From the NCBI RefSeq assembly GCF_902167635.1, contig NZ_CABHMS010000011.1:2501-66500 (forward strand): a DNA stretch of 64,000 bases, written 5' to 3'. The notes beneath the pieces are model-generated. The model saw nothing but the letters and a program-made list of their open reading frames with translations. It had not been told where the DNA came from and did no database searches. A program made the translations under genes and the position numbers. The DNA comes from Chitinophaga vietnamensis (GTDB taxonomy: Bacteria; Bacteroidota; Bacteroidia; Chitinophagales; Chitinophagaceae). Below are positions 25,483-33,452 of this stretch, in pieces. Positions within the stretch are counted from its first letter, which is position 1; every line of letters starts with the position of its first letter.

Positions 25483-26886
25483 ATGAAAATAGCTTTTCAT
25501 GGCGCAGCCCGCACCGTAACCGGATCAAAGCACTTGATCACATTGAAGAATGGAAAAAAAATTTTACTGGACTGCGGTATGTTCCAGGGCATGGGTAAAG
25601 ATACCGATGCCATGAACCGCGATTTCGGTTTCGATCCACAGGAAGTAACGTACATGTTACTATCGCACGCCCACGTGGATCATACCGGTCTTATTCCGCG
25701 CCTCGTGAAGATGGGCTACAAAGGCCCTATCTACTGCACGCCCGCCACCCGCGACATGGCCGAAATCCTCCTGCTCGATTCTGCCGAGATACAGGAAGAT
25801 GATATCAAATTCTCCAACAAAAAAAGAGCACAGGAAGGACAACCTTACCTGCAGCCACTTTACACGGTGGAAGATGCCAAAGCATCCATTCGCTCGCTGA
25901 AGCCCACGCAATACGATACCTGGGTAAGCATCGATCCTGATATCCAGGTTATGTTCACCGACGCAGGACATATCGTAGGCGCCGCCGCTGTACATGTGCG
26001 CATTACTGAAAACGGCAAAACAGAACAGATCTCCTTCAGCGGCGATATTGGCCGCTACAATGATGCCATCCTGAAATCACCGAAAGTATTTCCACAGGCG
26101 GATTACATCCTCATCGAATCTACCTATGGCAGCACCTTACACGCCGATGCCAAACCATCCGATGCTGAACTGCTGCGCTACATACAGGAAACCTGCGTAG
26201 AGAAAAAAGGAAAGCTCATCATCCCTGCATTCAGCGTAGGTCGTACACAGGAGCTGCTGTATACCCTCAACAACGCACAACTCGCCGGCACGCTGCCTAA
26301 AGTAGATATCTTCGTAGACAGCCCGCTTTCTACAGAAGCCACTGAAGTAACCAAAGCCCACCCGGAAGTTTTCAACAAAGAAGTACAGGACCTTTTGAAA
26401 ACTGATGCCGATCCTTTTGACTTCCCCGGTTTGCGTTATGTAAAATCCGTCGATGAGTCCAAAGCACTGAACTACCGCAAAGAGCCTTGTGTGATCATCT
26501 CCGCCTCCGGCATGGCTGAAGCCGGCCGTGTGAAACACCACATCGCCAACAATATCGACGAGCCGCAAAATACTATCCTCATCGTGGGTTATTGCGAGCC
26601 CGAATCATTAGGTGGCCGCCTGATGCGCGGCGCCAAAGAAGTATCTATCTACGGCACCCGCTATGAAGTAAAGGCCGAAGTAGGCGTGATCCGCTCCATG
26701 AGCGCCCATGGCGACTACGAAGACCTCAGCCAATGGCTCTCCTGCCAGAACCCGAGGGATATTAAAAAATTATTCCTCGTTCACGGCGAATACGAAGTAC
26801 AACAGATCTTCCGCAACTGGCTCCTCAAAAAAGATTTCCTGGATATCGAAATTCCGGAAAGACATTATGAGATCGGCTTGTCTTAA
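25483..26886 (+). CDS. MBL-fold beta-CASP metallo-hydrolase (RNA-processing type)
   Basis: 467 aa. Metallo-beta-lactamase core with the zinc motif LLSHAHVDHTG at about residue 64, and a later His/Asp site in TDAGHIVGAA at about 160. The beta-CASP insertion and RMMBL C-terminus follow: STYGS, DSPLSTEATEV, ISASGMAEAGRVKHH and SMSAHGDYEDL. This combination marks ribonucleases related to RNase J or CPSF-73, although this subgroup's targets are not settled. The frame opens 19 codons earlier inside the DUF4442 gene; the ATG at 25483 gives the family start MKIAFHGAARTVTGS. Confidence 0.9.
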   Translation: MKIAFHGAARTVTGSKHLITLKNGKKILLDCGMFQGMGKDTDAMNRDFGFDPQEVTYMLLSHAHVDHTGLIPRLVKMGYKGPIYCTPATRDMAEILLLDSAEIQEDDIKFSNKKRAQEGQPYLQPLYTVEDAKASIRSLKPTQYDTWVSIDPDIQVMFTDAGHIVGAAAVHVRITENGKTEQISFSGDIGRYNDAILKSPKVFPQADYILIESTYGSTLHADAKPSDAELLRYIQETCVEKKGKLIIPAFSVGRTQELLYTLNNAQLAGTLPKVDIFVDSPLSTEATEVTKAHPEVFNKEVQDLLKTDADPFDFPGLRYVKSVDESKALNYRKEPCVIISASGMAEAGRVKHHIANNIDEPQNTILIVGYCEPESLGGRLMRGAKEVSIYGTRYEVKAEVGVIRSMSAHGDYEDLSQWLSCQNPRDIKKLFLVHGEYEVQQIFRNWLLKKDFLDIEIPERHYEIGLS

Positions 26887-26984
26887 GCGAAGTTTGTCTT
26901 ACTCAGGATTATATTGATTGAAAGGATTAGCAGGATTTTTTTACCGGTAGAATTGGTAGAAAAATCCTGCTGATCTTTTAATCA
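26884..26984 (+). repeat. Dispersed palindromic element, copy 1
   Basis: Starts at the stop codon (TAA at 26884) with TTTGTCTTACTCAGGATTA, then GATTGAAAGGATTAGCAGGA followed by a T-run. An imperfect inverted copy of the second half lies at 26955-26984. The same ~55-nt left arm recurs at 54371-54430, also starting at a stop codon. It fills most of the gap to the DoxX-like gene. Confidence 0.75.
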
Positions 26985-27011
26985 TCACGCCCCTCGTCAA
27001 CCACATTTGCT

Positions 27012-28064
27012 ATGCAGAAAATCCCTTTTGCCAAGAAATTCATTACCTGTGCACTTGCAGGATTAGTATTTGGTGCTTGTATACTGCGGCAGGGTATTAC
27101 CTTTTTTCGAACATGGATCTCTATAGGGTTGCTCACCATCGTCCCTTTCCTTTTTTTAGTTGCTGCCGTCATTTATGCTTTTATATGGCAGGCCCGGAAA
27201 ACCAACAGGCCAGCTACACTTGCCTTCTGGCAAGGTTTAATCCGGTATGGTGTGGCATATGATCTGGCATCATTCGGGTGGGAGAAGATCTGTCATTTTC
27301 AGCTGGTGATGCCGCAGAGCAAGCTCGATCTGCCGTACAGCAGCCTTTCGCCATCCGATCTGTTCTGGGCTTTCTTCAGTCATTCTTATCTTTTAGGTTG
27401 CATGATAGCAGGATTGCAAATTGCAGGGGCTTTCATGCTGCTCTTTGGAAGAACAAGGCTGATAGGTGTGTTTGTGCTGCTTCCTGTGTTGGCTAACATT
27501 TTACTGATGGATATTATCTATCAGATCGGCGGCAGTGTAGTTGTGCATGCTTCCATCATGTTATCGGGCACGCTTTATTTTCTCTTTATAGAATTCAAGC
27601 GGTTAAAAGAATTTTTTCTTGCTGCAAAAGATCAATTACCTGCGTTGAACCTGTCGCGATTTTATAAGATAGCCATTCGTTTCTCCATCATTTATATTCC
27701 GCTGCTGTTGATTGCTATGCATGGCAAGCCAGATAAGCATCCGGAGCTAACTGGTAAATATGAAGTGAAACAACTGAAAATAAATCAGCTGCCGCAATAC
27801 CGCACCAGTTGTGCTGATAGCATACTTACAGTGGTTTACTTTGATATCAAAAATGGTTGTGTATTTGAATTCAATTCCCCGCAAAAAAGATGGAATGGTA
27901 CTTATACGCTGGCTAACAATCACCTGGAGATCGGTTGGCGCTCACCTTCAGATATGCCTGTTTTCAACGGAATGATATTGCCGGATGGCAGCTCCGGGCA
28001 TTTAATGCTGACTGGAATGCTGGGGAAAGATTCCATCAATATCACTTTAGAAAAACACTTGTGA
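27012..28064 (+). CDS. DoxX-like multi-pass membrane protein
   Basis: 350 aa. About seven hydrophobic segments: residues 10-25, 35-60, 75-92, 108-135, 143-162, 172-195 and 230-248. The middle resembles the DoxX/DoxD family, with the gluing pattern WEKICHFQLVMP followed by a Gly-rich membrane pair. A soluble C-terminal domain of ~100 residues (GKYEVKQLKINQLP to the end) is beta-rich and probably periplasmic. The codon use is more AT-rich than the neighbouring genes, and it stands alone behind the palindromic element, which could indicate later acquisition (inference). Function unknown. Confidence 0.75.
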   Translation: MQKIPFAKKFITCALAGLVFGACILRQGITFFRTWISIGLLTIVPFLFLVAAVIYAFIWQARKTNRPATLAFWQGLIRYGVAYDLASFGWEKICHFQLVMPQSKLDLPYSSLSPSDLFWAFFSHSYLLGCMIAGLQIAGAFMLLFGRTRLIGVFVLLPVLANILLMDIIYQIGGSVVVHASIMLSGTLYFLFIEFKRLKEFFLAAKDQLPALNLSRFYKIAIRFSIIYIPLLLIAMHGKPDKHPELTGKYEVKQLKINQLPQYRTSCADSILTVVYFDIKNGCVFEFNSPQKRWNGTYTLANNHLEIGWRSPSDMPVFNGMILPDGSSGHLMLTGMLGKDSINITLEKHL

Positions 28065-28075
28065 GTGAAATAAAA

Positions 28076-28102
28076 AAGGCCATCATTTTTAATGATGACC
28101 TT
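28076..28102. terminator. Bidirectional terminator
   Basis: 12-bp stem with one mismatch (arms 28076-28087 and 28091-28102), with an A-run before it and T residues in the loop. It lies between the convergent DoxX-like gene and tRNA-Glu. Confidence 0.65.
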
Positions 28103-28114
28103 GTAAGTGATTTG

Positions 28115-28186
28115 TACCACGTACGGGAATCGAACCCGTGATTCCTCCGTGAAAGGGAGGCGTCTTAACCCCTTGACCAACGCGGC
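28115..28186 (-). tRNA. tRNA-Glu (anticodon TTC), copy 1
   Basis: 72 nt. The cloverleaf can be read on the minus strand: acceptor GCCGCGT pairs with ACGTGGT (two G-U pairs), anticodon stem CCTCC/GGAGG around loop CTTTCAC, and T-arm GGGTTCGATTCCC. CCA is not encoded. Identical in sequence to the second copy 155 nt upstream on the same strand. Confidence 0.95.
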
Positions 28187-28204
28187 GTTTTTCGATTGGG
28201 ATTG

Positions 28205-28234
28205 CAAAGATAAGCAAATGTTTTACTCTGCAAA
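28205..28234 (-). promoter_or_regulatory. Promoter of tRNA-Glu copy 1
   Basis: On the minus strand, TTTG (28231-28234), an 18-nt spacer and TATCTTTG (28205-28212), a perfect match to the Bacteroidota consensus, 19 nt before the tRNA 5' end. Confidence 0.8.
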
Positions 28235-28310
28235 ATTTTTTTGAAATAAATGTTCCGTTGCAAGATTGTTTATTTTAAAAGACCGGAACATCTTCATTGA
28301 AAAAGAAAAA

Positions 28311-28332
28311 GGGCTTCTCATAAGAGAAGCCC
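28311..28332 (-). terminator. Terminator of tRNA-Glu copy 2
   Basis: GGGCTTCTC paired with its exact complement around a 4-nt loop. On the minus strand it runs into a T-rich stretch. It separates the two tRNA genes into independent transcripts. Confidence 0.85.
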
Positions 28333-28341
28333 TCGGCTCTG

Positions 28342-28413
28342 TACCACGTACGGGAATCGAACCCGTGATTCCTCCGTGAAAGGGAGGCGTCTTAACCCCT
28401 TGACCAACGCGGC
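28342..28413 (-). tRNA. tRNA-Glu (anticodon TTC), copy 2
   Basis: 72 nt, identical to copy 1 at 28115, with the same acceptor, anticodon and T-arm features and no encoded CCA. It has its own promoter and terminator, so the pair is a tandem duplication of the whole gene body rather than a polycistronic pair. Confidence 0.95.
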
Positions 28414-28430
28414 GTATTGTTTTGGGATGG

Positions 28431-28461
28431 CAAAGGTATGATCTTCTTTCATATTTCCAAA
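28431..28461 (-). promoter_or_regulatory. Promoter of tRNA-Glu copy 2
   Basis: Minus-strand TTTG (28458-28461), a 19-nt spacer and TACCTTTG (28431-28438): perfect -33/-7 match, 18 nt before the tRNA. Confidence 0.8.
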
Positions 28462-28487
28462 AAAATTTTCCTTAACCGAAATTTATA

Positions 28488-28518
28488 TTGATTTATACGG
28501 GTATAGCTTGTAAATTCG
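28488..28518 (+). promoter_or_regulatory. Probable promoter of the GAPDH gene
   Basis: TTG (28488-28490), a 20-nt spacer and TAAATTCG (28511-28518; 7 of 8 consensus positions), 36 nt upstream of the start codon at 28554. It excludes the upstream in-frame ATG at 28488 as a real start. Confidence 0.55.
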
Positions 28519-28553
28519 CCTTCGATTTTTTCATACTCAAATCACGATGTAAA

Positions 28554-29570
28554 ATGGGAACTACTCTCAAAATTGGTATTAATGGTTTCGGCCGTATTGG
28601 CCGTTTGGTATACCGCCAGATTTACAAAATGCCCGGCATTGATGTGGTAGCAATCAATGACCTCACCAGCCCCGCTGTGCTGGCGCATTTGCTGAAATAT
28701 GATTCAGCTCAGGGTAGGTTTGATGCAGAAGTAAAACATTCTGAGAACGCAATTAATGTGAACGGTGAAGATGTGAAAATATATGCACAGAAAGACCCGT
28801 CTCAAATTCCATGGAAAGACCATGAGATCGATGTTGTAATCGAATGTACCGGTTTCTTCGCCGACAAGGATAAAGCTTCTGCCCACCTGAAAGCTGGCGC
28901 AAAAAGAGTAGTGATCTCCGCTCCTGCTACCGGTGATCTGAAAACGATCGTTTTCAACGTAAACCACGCCATCCTTGATGGTAGCGAAACTGTTATCTCC
29001 TGCGCTTCCTGCACTACCAACTGCCTCGCTCCTATGGCGAAAGTACTGCAAGACAAATTCGGTATCGTTAGCGGTCTGATGACCACCGTACACGCTTACA
29101 CTAACGACCAGAACACCCTGGATGCTCCGCACCCGAAAGGTGACCTGCGCCGTGCACGTGCTGCTGCCGCCAACATCGTTCCTAACAGCACCGGCGCCGC
29201 TAAAGCAATCGGCCTCGTGCTGCCCGAACTGAAAGGCAAACTCGATGGCGGCGCTCAACGCGTTCCTACCATCACTGGTTCCTTAACTGAACTCACCACC
29301 ATCCTCGGTAAAAAAGTAACTGCTGAAGAAATCAACGCAACGATGAAAGCCGCTGCCAATGAGTCTTTCGGCTACACTGAAGATGAAATCGTAAGTTCTG
29401 ATGTGATCGGAATGCACTTCGGTTCCCTGTTCGACGCTACACAAACGAAAGTATTGACTGTTGGCGATCACCAACTGGTGAAAACCGTTTCCTGGTACGA
29501 TAACGAAATGAGCTATGTTTCTCAGCTGGTACGTACTGTGAAGTACTTCGCCGGTCTGATCAGCAAATAA
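28554..29570 (+). CDS. gap: Glyceraldehyde-3-phosphate dehydrogenase, type I
   Basis: 338 aa. Oxidises glyceraldehyde-3-phosphate to 1,3-bisphosphoglycerate with NAD in glycolysis. The Rossmann motif INGFGRIGR lies at residues 9-17. The catalytic Cys is at 153 (SCASCTTNC), the His in TTVHAYT at about 180, and the phosphate-binding segment [12 protein letters not shown] follows. Full length for the family. The frame opens 22 codons earlier, but [13 protein letters not shown] is the proper N-terminus. The codon use is more biased towards a few preferred codons than in the neighbours, as expected for high expression. Confidence 0.97.
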   Translation: MGTTLKIGINGFGRIGRLVYRQIYKMPGIDVVAINDLTSPAVLAHLLKYDSAQGRFDAEVKHSENAINVNGEDVKIYAQKDPSQIPWKDHEIDVVIECTGFFADKDKASAHLKAGAKRVVISAPATGDLKTIVFNVNHAILDGSETVISCASCTTNCLAPMAKVLQDKFGIVSGLMTTVHAYTNDQNTLDAPHPKGDLRRARAAAANIVPNSTGAAKAIGLVLPELKGKLDGGAQRVPTITGSLTELTTILGKKVTAEEINATMKAAANESFGYTEDEIVSSDVIGMHFGSLFDATQTKVLTVGDHQLVKTVSWYDNEMSYVSQLVRTVKYFAGLISK

Positions 29571-29580
29571 AACCATTCAT

Positions 29581-29700
29581 GTGGCTCCGTCAGCGGAGCC
29601 ACTGTCTTGAAATTCCGCGGAACTACACCACAGCAGCGATATAGCCGGATTTTTCCTGGCGGCATGATTGCTTTGTGCTGTCGGCTCCGCGGTTTTTTTT
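29581..29700 (+). promoter_or_regulatory. Structured gap-pgk intergenic element
   Basis: A GC-rich hairpin GTGGCTCCG/CGGAGCCAC (29581-29602) lies 10 nt after the gap stop codon. Its 3' half can instead pair with a second GGCTCCG at 29683-29689. Two CCGCGG palindromes (29615-29620 and 29687-29692) enclose an ACAGC/GCTGT pair, and the element ends in eight T (29693-29700). It may be a terminator or attenuator controlling read-through from gap into pgk. Confidence 0.5.
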
Positions 29701-29723
29701 ATTCTGTTATTAAACTAATACCC

Positions 29724-30917
29724 ATGAGCAAGTTCTCCGATTATAATTTCAATGGCCGGAAAGCCTTGATACGCGTGGATTTCAACGTTCCGCTGAACGA
29801 TCAGTTCGAAATCACCGACGATACCCGCATGCGCGCAGCCGTGCCCACCATCCAGAAAATCCTGAAAGATGGCGGCGCCGTGATCCTCATGTCGCACCTC
29901 GGCCGCCCGAAAGATGGCCCTACCGATAAATATTCACTCAAACATCTTGTATATCATCTCATTTCCTTGCTGGGTGGCGCTACCGTAAAATTCGCGGAAG
30001 ACTGCATCGGCCCCGTAGCCGAGAAAGCCGCTGCCGACCTGCAAATGGGCGAAGTGCTCCTGCTGGAAAACCTTCGCTTTCATAAAGCGGAAGAAAAAGG
30101 CGATGCCGCCTTCGCAGAACAACTCGCCAAACTGGGCAACGTTTATGTAAACGATGCCTTCGGTACCGCCCACCGCGCGCATGCCTCCACGGCCGTGATC
30201 GCACAATTCTTCGCACCGGAAAACCGTATGTTCGGACTGCTGATGGAAGCAGAAGTGAACAACGCAGAAAAAGTGCTCAACAACGCAGAAGCCCCGTTCA
30301 CAGCCATTCTCGGTGGCGCTAAAGTGAGCGACAAAATCCTCATCATCGAAACACTGATGGACCGCGCCAACAACATCATCATCGGTGGCGGTATGGCCTA
30401 CACCTTCCTCAAAGCCCAGGGCAAAGAGATCGGTAACTCCCTCTGTGAAAATGATAAACTCGATCTCGCCAACGAACTGATCGAAAAAGCAAAGACCAAA
30501 GGCGTACAACTCGTACTGCCAGTGGATTCCATAGCGGCGGATAAATTTGCGGAAGATGCCGCCACACAGATCGTATCCAATGACAACATCCCCGCAGGAT
30601 GGATGGGCCTCGACGTAGGACCTAAATCTGTAGCGCTTTTCAGCCAGGTTATCAGCACATCTAAAACCATTCTGTGGAATGGCCCGATGGGTGTATTTGA
30701 AATGAAACCTTTCCAGGGTGGTACCAAAGGCGTAGCAGATGCGATCGTAGCAGCTACTGCCAAAGGTGCTTTCTCGCTCGTTGGCGGCGGCGACTCTGTA
30801 GCCGCAGTGAACCAGTTCGGACTGGCAGATAAGGTAAGTTATGTATCTACCGGCGGCGGCGCCATGCTCGAATTTTTCGAAGGCAAGGTACTGCCCGGTA
30901 TCGCAGCTATTCAATAA
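29724..30917 (+). CDS. pgk: Phosphoglycerate kinase
   Basis: 397 aa. Transfers the acyl phosphate of 1,3-bisphosphoglycerate to ADP. The N-terminal substrate-binding segment RVDFNVPLN is at residues 17-25, then SHLGRPK at about 59, the hinge region and GGAKVSDK, and the C-terminal nucleotide-binding GGGDSVAAV. Length is normal. The frame is open 39 codons upstream into the intergenic hairpins; the ATG at 29724 matches the family start. With gap it forms a two-gene glycolytic unit separated by a structured spacer. A 14-nt direct repeat TTCAATAAAGAAGT (30910 and 30926) covers and follows the stop codon. Confidence 0.97.
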   Translation: MSKFSDYNFNGRKALIRVDFNVPLNDQFEITDDTRMRAAVPTIQKILKDGGAVILMSHLGRPKDGPTDKYSLKHLVYHLISLLGGATVKFAEDCIGPVAEKAAADLQMGEVLLLENLRFHKAEEKGDAAFAEQLAKLGNVYVNDAFGTAHRAHASTAVIAQFFAPENRMFGLLMEAEVNNAEKVLNNAEAPFTAILGGAKVSDKILIIETLMDRANNIIIGGGMAYTFLKAQGKEIGNSLCENDKLDLANELIEKAKTKGVQLVLPVDSIAADKFAEDAATQIVSNDNIPAGWMGLDVGPKSVALFSQVISTSKTILWNGPMGVFEMKPFQGGTKGVADAIVAATAKGAFSLVGGGDSVAAVNQFGLADKVSYVSTGGGAMLEFFEGKVLPGIAAIQ

Positions 30918-30945
30918 AGAAGTTCTTCAATAAAGAAGTATGCGT

Positions 30946-30969
30946 CAGGTTACCCTCAGGGGTAACCTG
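30946..30969. terminator. Hairpin between pgk and the glycosyltransferase gene
   Basis: Perfect 10-bp stem CAGGTTACCC (30946-30955) with its complement (30960-30969) around TCAG, between convergent genes. It has no clear T-run, so it may be a weak or Rho-assisted terminator. Confidence 0.6.
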
Positions 30970-30976
30970 CGTCGCT

Positions 30977-31897
30977 TTATGCAACATGCTCGCGTAGCTT
31001 CACGAACATCTTCAAACAAAATAAAGTCTTGCGGAACTCGCTCCGCTTCTTCATCGCCAGGAAATAATGCCTGTACCGGAAGAATAAAGACATCCGCAAA
31101 AAGTTATTCGACAGCGAATAACTTTGATAACTCTGTTGCAATTTATTCAGCACCTGCTTCTCCTTCATCAGCGACGGCGGGCAGCTGCGGTAAAATATCT
31201 CCGCACGCTTTCTGGCCTCTGCTATCTTCACATATTTATCTTTCTTCTTCGATGTGATGTTGTAACCATGTTGCCGCCATTTTACCAGGGCCTGATCAAA
31301 ATATTTGATCGTACCGCTGAAAGTGGCTACAAATGCGAGCCACAGGTCATGCGGCATTTCCACCGGAAATGGCATGGCGCGTTGTACCACCTCTTTTTTC
31401 ATGATCAGCGCATGCCCGCCCACACAGTTGTCCGTAGCAAAATAAAGCGGGTTATCAAAGTCCTGCAGATTTTTGAGGTCCTTATGTGTGCGGCCCAAAC
31501 TGTTGAGATCCTCGTCTACAAAGGCCGAATCGCAATAGATCATCGGATATGCCTCCATCGCATCCATCAACAGCATTGTTTTTTCCAGGTCCCAAACATC
31601 ATCCTGATCTGCCAGGGAAATATAATCACCCGTGGCCAATGAACATCCTTTCTCGAAATTTTTCACATAGCCCAGGTTAGACGGATTGGTGTAAACCCGC
31701 AACTGTGGATACTTTGCAGCATATGCTTGCAGGATGGCCGGCGTTTTGTCTTTACTGCCATCATCCACCACAATGATTTCCAGGTTGGGATAAGTTTGAT
31801 GTACCAGTGAATCCAGTTGCTCTTCCAGGAATCGCTCTCCGTTATAAGTGGCTACTACAATAGATACCAACGGATATTTCCGGTCAGGAATATTCAT
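30977..31897 (-). CDS. Family 2 glycosyltransferase
   Basis: 306 aa. A GT-A glycosyltransferase of family GT2. The nucleotide-sugar binding N-terminus VSIVVATYNGERFLEEQL is at residues 11-28. The first Asp motif VVDDGSKD is at about 44, the metal-binding DQDD at about 97 and a catalytic-type HDLWLAF at about 192. It resembles rhamnosyl- or glucosyl-transferases that extend cell-surface polysaccharides. It is a single gene, not part of a polysaccharide locus, and divergent from the antiporter gene. Confidence 0.88.
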   Translation of the reverse strand: MNIPDRKYPLVSIVVATYNGERFLEEQLDSLVHQTYPNLEIIVVDDGSKDKTPAILQAYAAKYPQLRVYTNPSNLGYVKNFEKGCSLATGDYISLADQDDVWDLEKTMLLMDAMEAYPMIYCDSAFVDEDLNSLGRTHKDLKNLQDFDNPLYFATDNCVGGHALIMKKEVVQRAMPFPVEMPHDLWLAFVATFSGTIKYFDQALVKWRQHGYNITSKKKDKYVKIAEARKRAEIFYRSCPPSLMKEKQVLNKLQQSYQSYSLSNNFLRMSLFFRYRHYFLAMKKRSEFRKTLFCLKMFVKLREHVA

Positions 31898-31923
31898 ATG
31901 TTATTCAATCAGTTGATCAGGCG

Positions 31924-31954
31924 CAAAAGTAAGCTGTCTGTTTTATCAGATCAA
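31924..31954 (-). promoter_or_regulatory. Promoter of the glycosyltransferase gene
   Basis: Minus-strand TTG (31952-31954), a 20-nt spacer and TACTTTTG (31924-31931), a perfect -7 box 27 nt upstream of the start codon. Confidence 0.7.
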
Positions 31955-31990
31955 TATTTTTTATCTTTCGGAACATTTAACCCTTGGCGC

Positions 31991-33400
31991 ATGAATAAAC
32001 GTTTGCTCTGGTATCCTGTCATCATTGGAATTTTCGTGGCCTTGATCTGGCTGATCCTTCACAAAGGGCAATCATTGCCGGTGAAGCCTGCTGTTACGGT
32101 TACCAATAACGCTGTTCCCGCTGCAGCGGCCGCCGGCAGCTGGTGGCAGTATTTTGAGAACCTGAAACATCCGCTTAGTCTGCTCCTCCTGCAGATCATC
32201 GTGATCATGCTGGCATCGCGGCTTTTCGGCATCCTGGCCAACAAGATGAAGCAGCCCGCTGTAGTAGGCGAGATCATCGCCGGCGTATTGCTGGGCCCTT
32301 CCCTGCTGGGATGGCTCTCTCCTTCGTTTTCAGGCTTCCTGTTCCCGGTAGATTCCATGAAAAATTTACAGTTCCTCAGCCAGATAGGCCTGGCATTTTT
32401 CATGTTCATCGTAGGCATGGAGCTGGATATCAGCAAGATCAGGAACAAGGCCCATGATGCGGTGATGATCAGTCACGCCAGTATTGTTGTGCCTTTTTTC
32501 CTGGGCGTATGGCTGGCTTATTTTCTTTTCACACGCTTTGCGCCTGCGCAGGTGAGCTTCCTCTCTTTTGCGCTGTTCATGGGCATCGCGATGAGCATCA
32601 CCGCATTTCCGGTACTGGCGCGCATTGTACAGGAAAGAAAACTAACCGGTACTCCGCTCGGCACGATGGCCATCACCTGCGCCGCCGCCGATGATGTAAC
32701 GGCATGGTGCATCCTGGCAGCCGTAGTAGCCATTGTGAATGCCGGCAGCGTATGGACGGCCGTGCTCACCATTATACTCGCCATAATTTTTGTTGCAGTG
32801 ATGCTGTATTTTGTACGGCCACAGCTAAGTCGCGCCCTGCGGGCATTACAAACCAGGGGTAAAGAAAAGAGCGCCATATCCCTCGTGTTCTTTATACTGC
32901 TGGTATCTGCCTGGATGGCCGAAGTGATCGGCATACACGCACTGTTCGGCGCCTTCCTCGCCGGTGTAATCATGCCGCAGGAAGCGTCTGTAAAAAGAAT
33001 ATTGACAGATAAGGTGGAAGATGTGAGCGTATTGCTGTTACTGCCTATCTTCTTTGCATATACCGGCTTGAGAACACATATCGGATTATTGAACCAGGGC
33101 CATTTGTGGATGGCATGCGGGATGATCATGCTGGTAGCTGTTGCCGGTAAATTCGGCGGTAGTGCAATTACCGCCCGCCTGATGGGCCAGTCCTGGAACC
33201 AGTCTTTGGCCATCGGCGCATTGATGAATACCCGCGGCCTTATGGAACTGGTAGTACTGAATATCGGTTACGACCTCGGCATCCTCTCCCCCGAAATATT
33301 CGCCATGATGGTATTGATGGCGCTGGGCACCACCTTCATGACCGGCCCCTTGCTGGACCTTCTCGCAGCGAGTGAAAGGCGACGGATGATCACCGTATAA
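31991..33400 (+). CDS. Cation:proton antiporter, CPA2/Kef type
   Basis: 469 aa. Na+/H+ exchanger family (monovalent cation:proton antiporter 2). An N-terminal helix (residues 8-23) is followed by about 12 membrane helices with the CPA2 landmarks VVGEIIAGVLLGPSLLG, ITAFPVLARIV, AADDVTAWC (the paired Asp of the ion site) and a late NTRGLMELVVLNIGYDLGIL. It lacks the C-terminal RCK/TrkA domain of full Kef proteins. The open frame extends 58 codons upstream over the divergent promoter region; the ATG at 31991 is preferred. It is predicted to exchange K+ or Na+ for H+ across the inner membrane. Confidence 0.9.
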   Translation: MNKRLLWYPVIIGIFVALIWLILHKGQSLPVKPAVTVTNNAVPAAAAAGSWWQYFENLKHPLSLLLLQIIVIMLASRLFGILANKMKQPAVVGEIIAGVLLGPSLLGWLSPSFSGFLFPVDSMKNLQFLSQIGLAFFMFIVGMELDISKIRNKAHDAVMISHASIVVPFFLGVWLAYFLFTRFAPAQVSFLSFALFMGIAMSITAFPVLARIVQERKLTGTPLGTMAITCAAADDVTAWCILAAVVAIVNAGSVWTAVLTIILAIIFVAVMLYFVRPQLSRALRALQTRGKEKSAISLVFFILLVSAWMAEVIGIHALFGAFLAGVIMPQEASVKRILTDKVEDVSVLLLLPIFFAYTGLRTHIGLLNQGHLWMACGMIMLVAVAGKFGGSAITARLMGQSWNQSLAIGALMNTRGLMELVVLNIGYDLGILSPEIFAMMVLMALGTTFMTGPLLDLLAASERRRMITV

Positions 33401-33446
33401 AGCAAAAGGGCCACACATATTGCGTGGCCCTTTTGCTTTATACGGT
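33392..33446. terminator. Bidirectional terminator-like long palindrome
   Basis: Perfect 23-bp stem (33392-33414 and 33424-33446) with a 9-nt loop. The inner part contains AAAGGGCCAC and its complement followed by CTTTTGC, so it works as a terminator in both directions. It contains the stop codon of the antiporter gene and lies just before the convergent lytic transglycosylase stop codon. Confidence 0.88.
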
Positions 33447-33452
33447 AATGTA

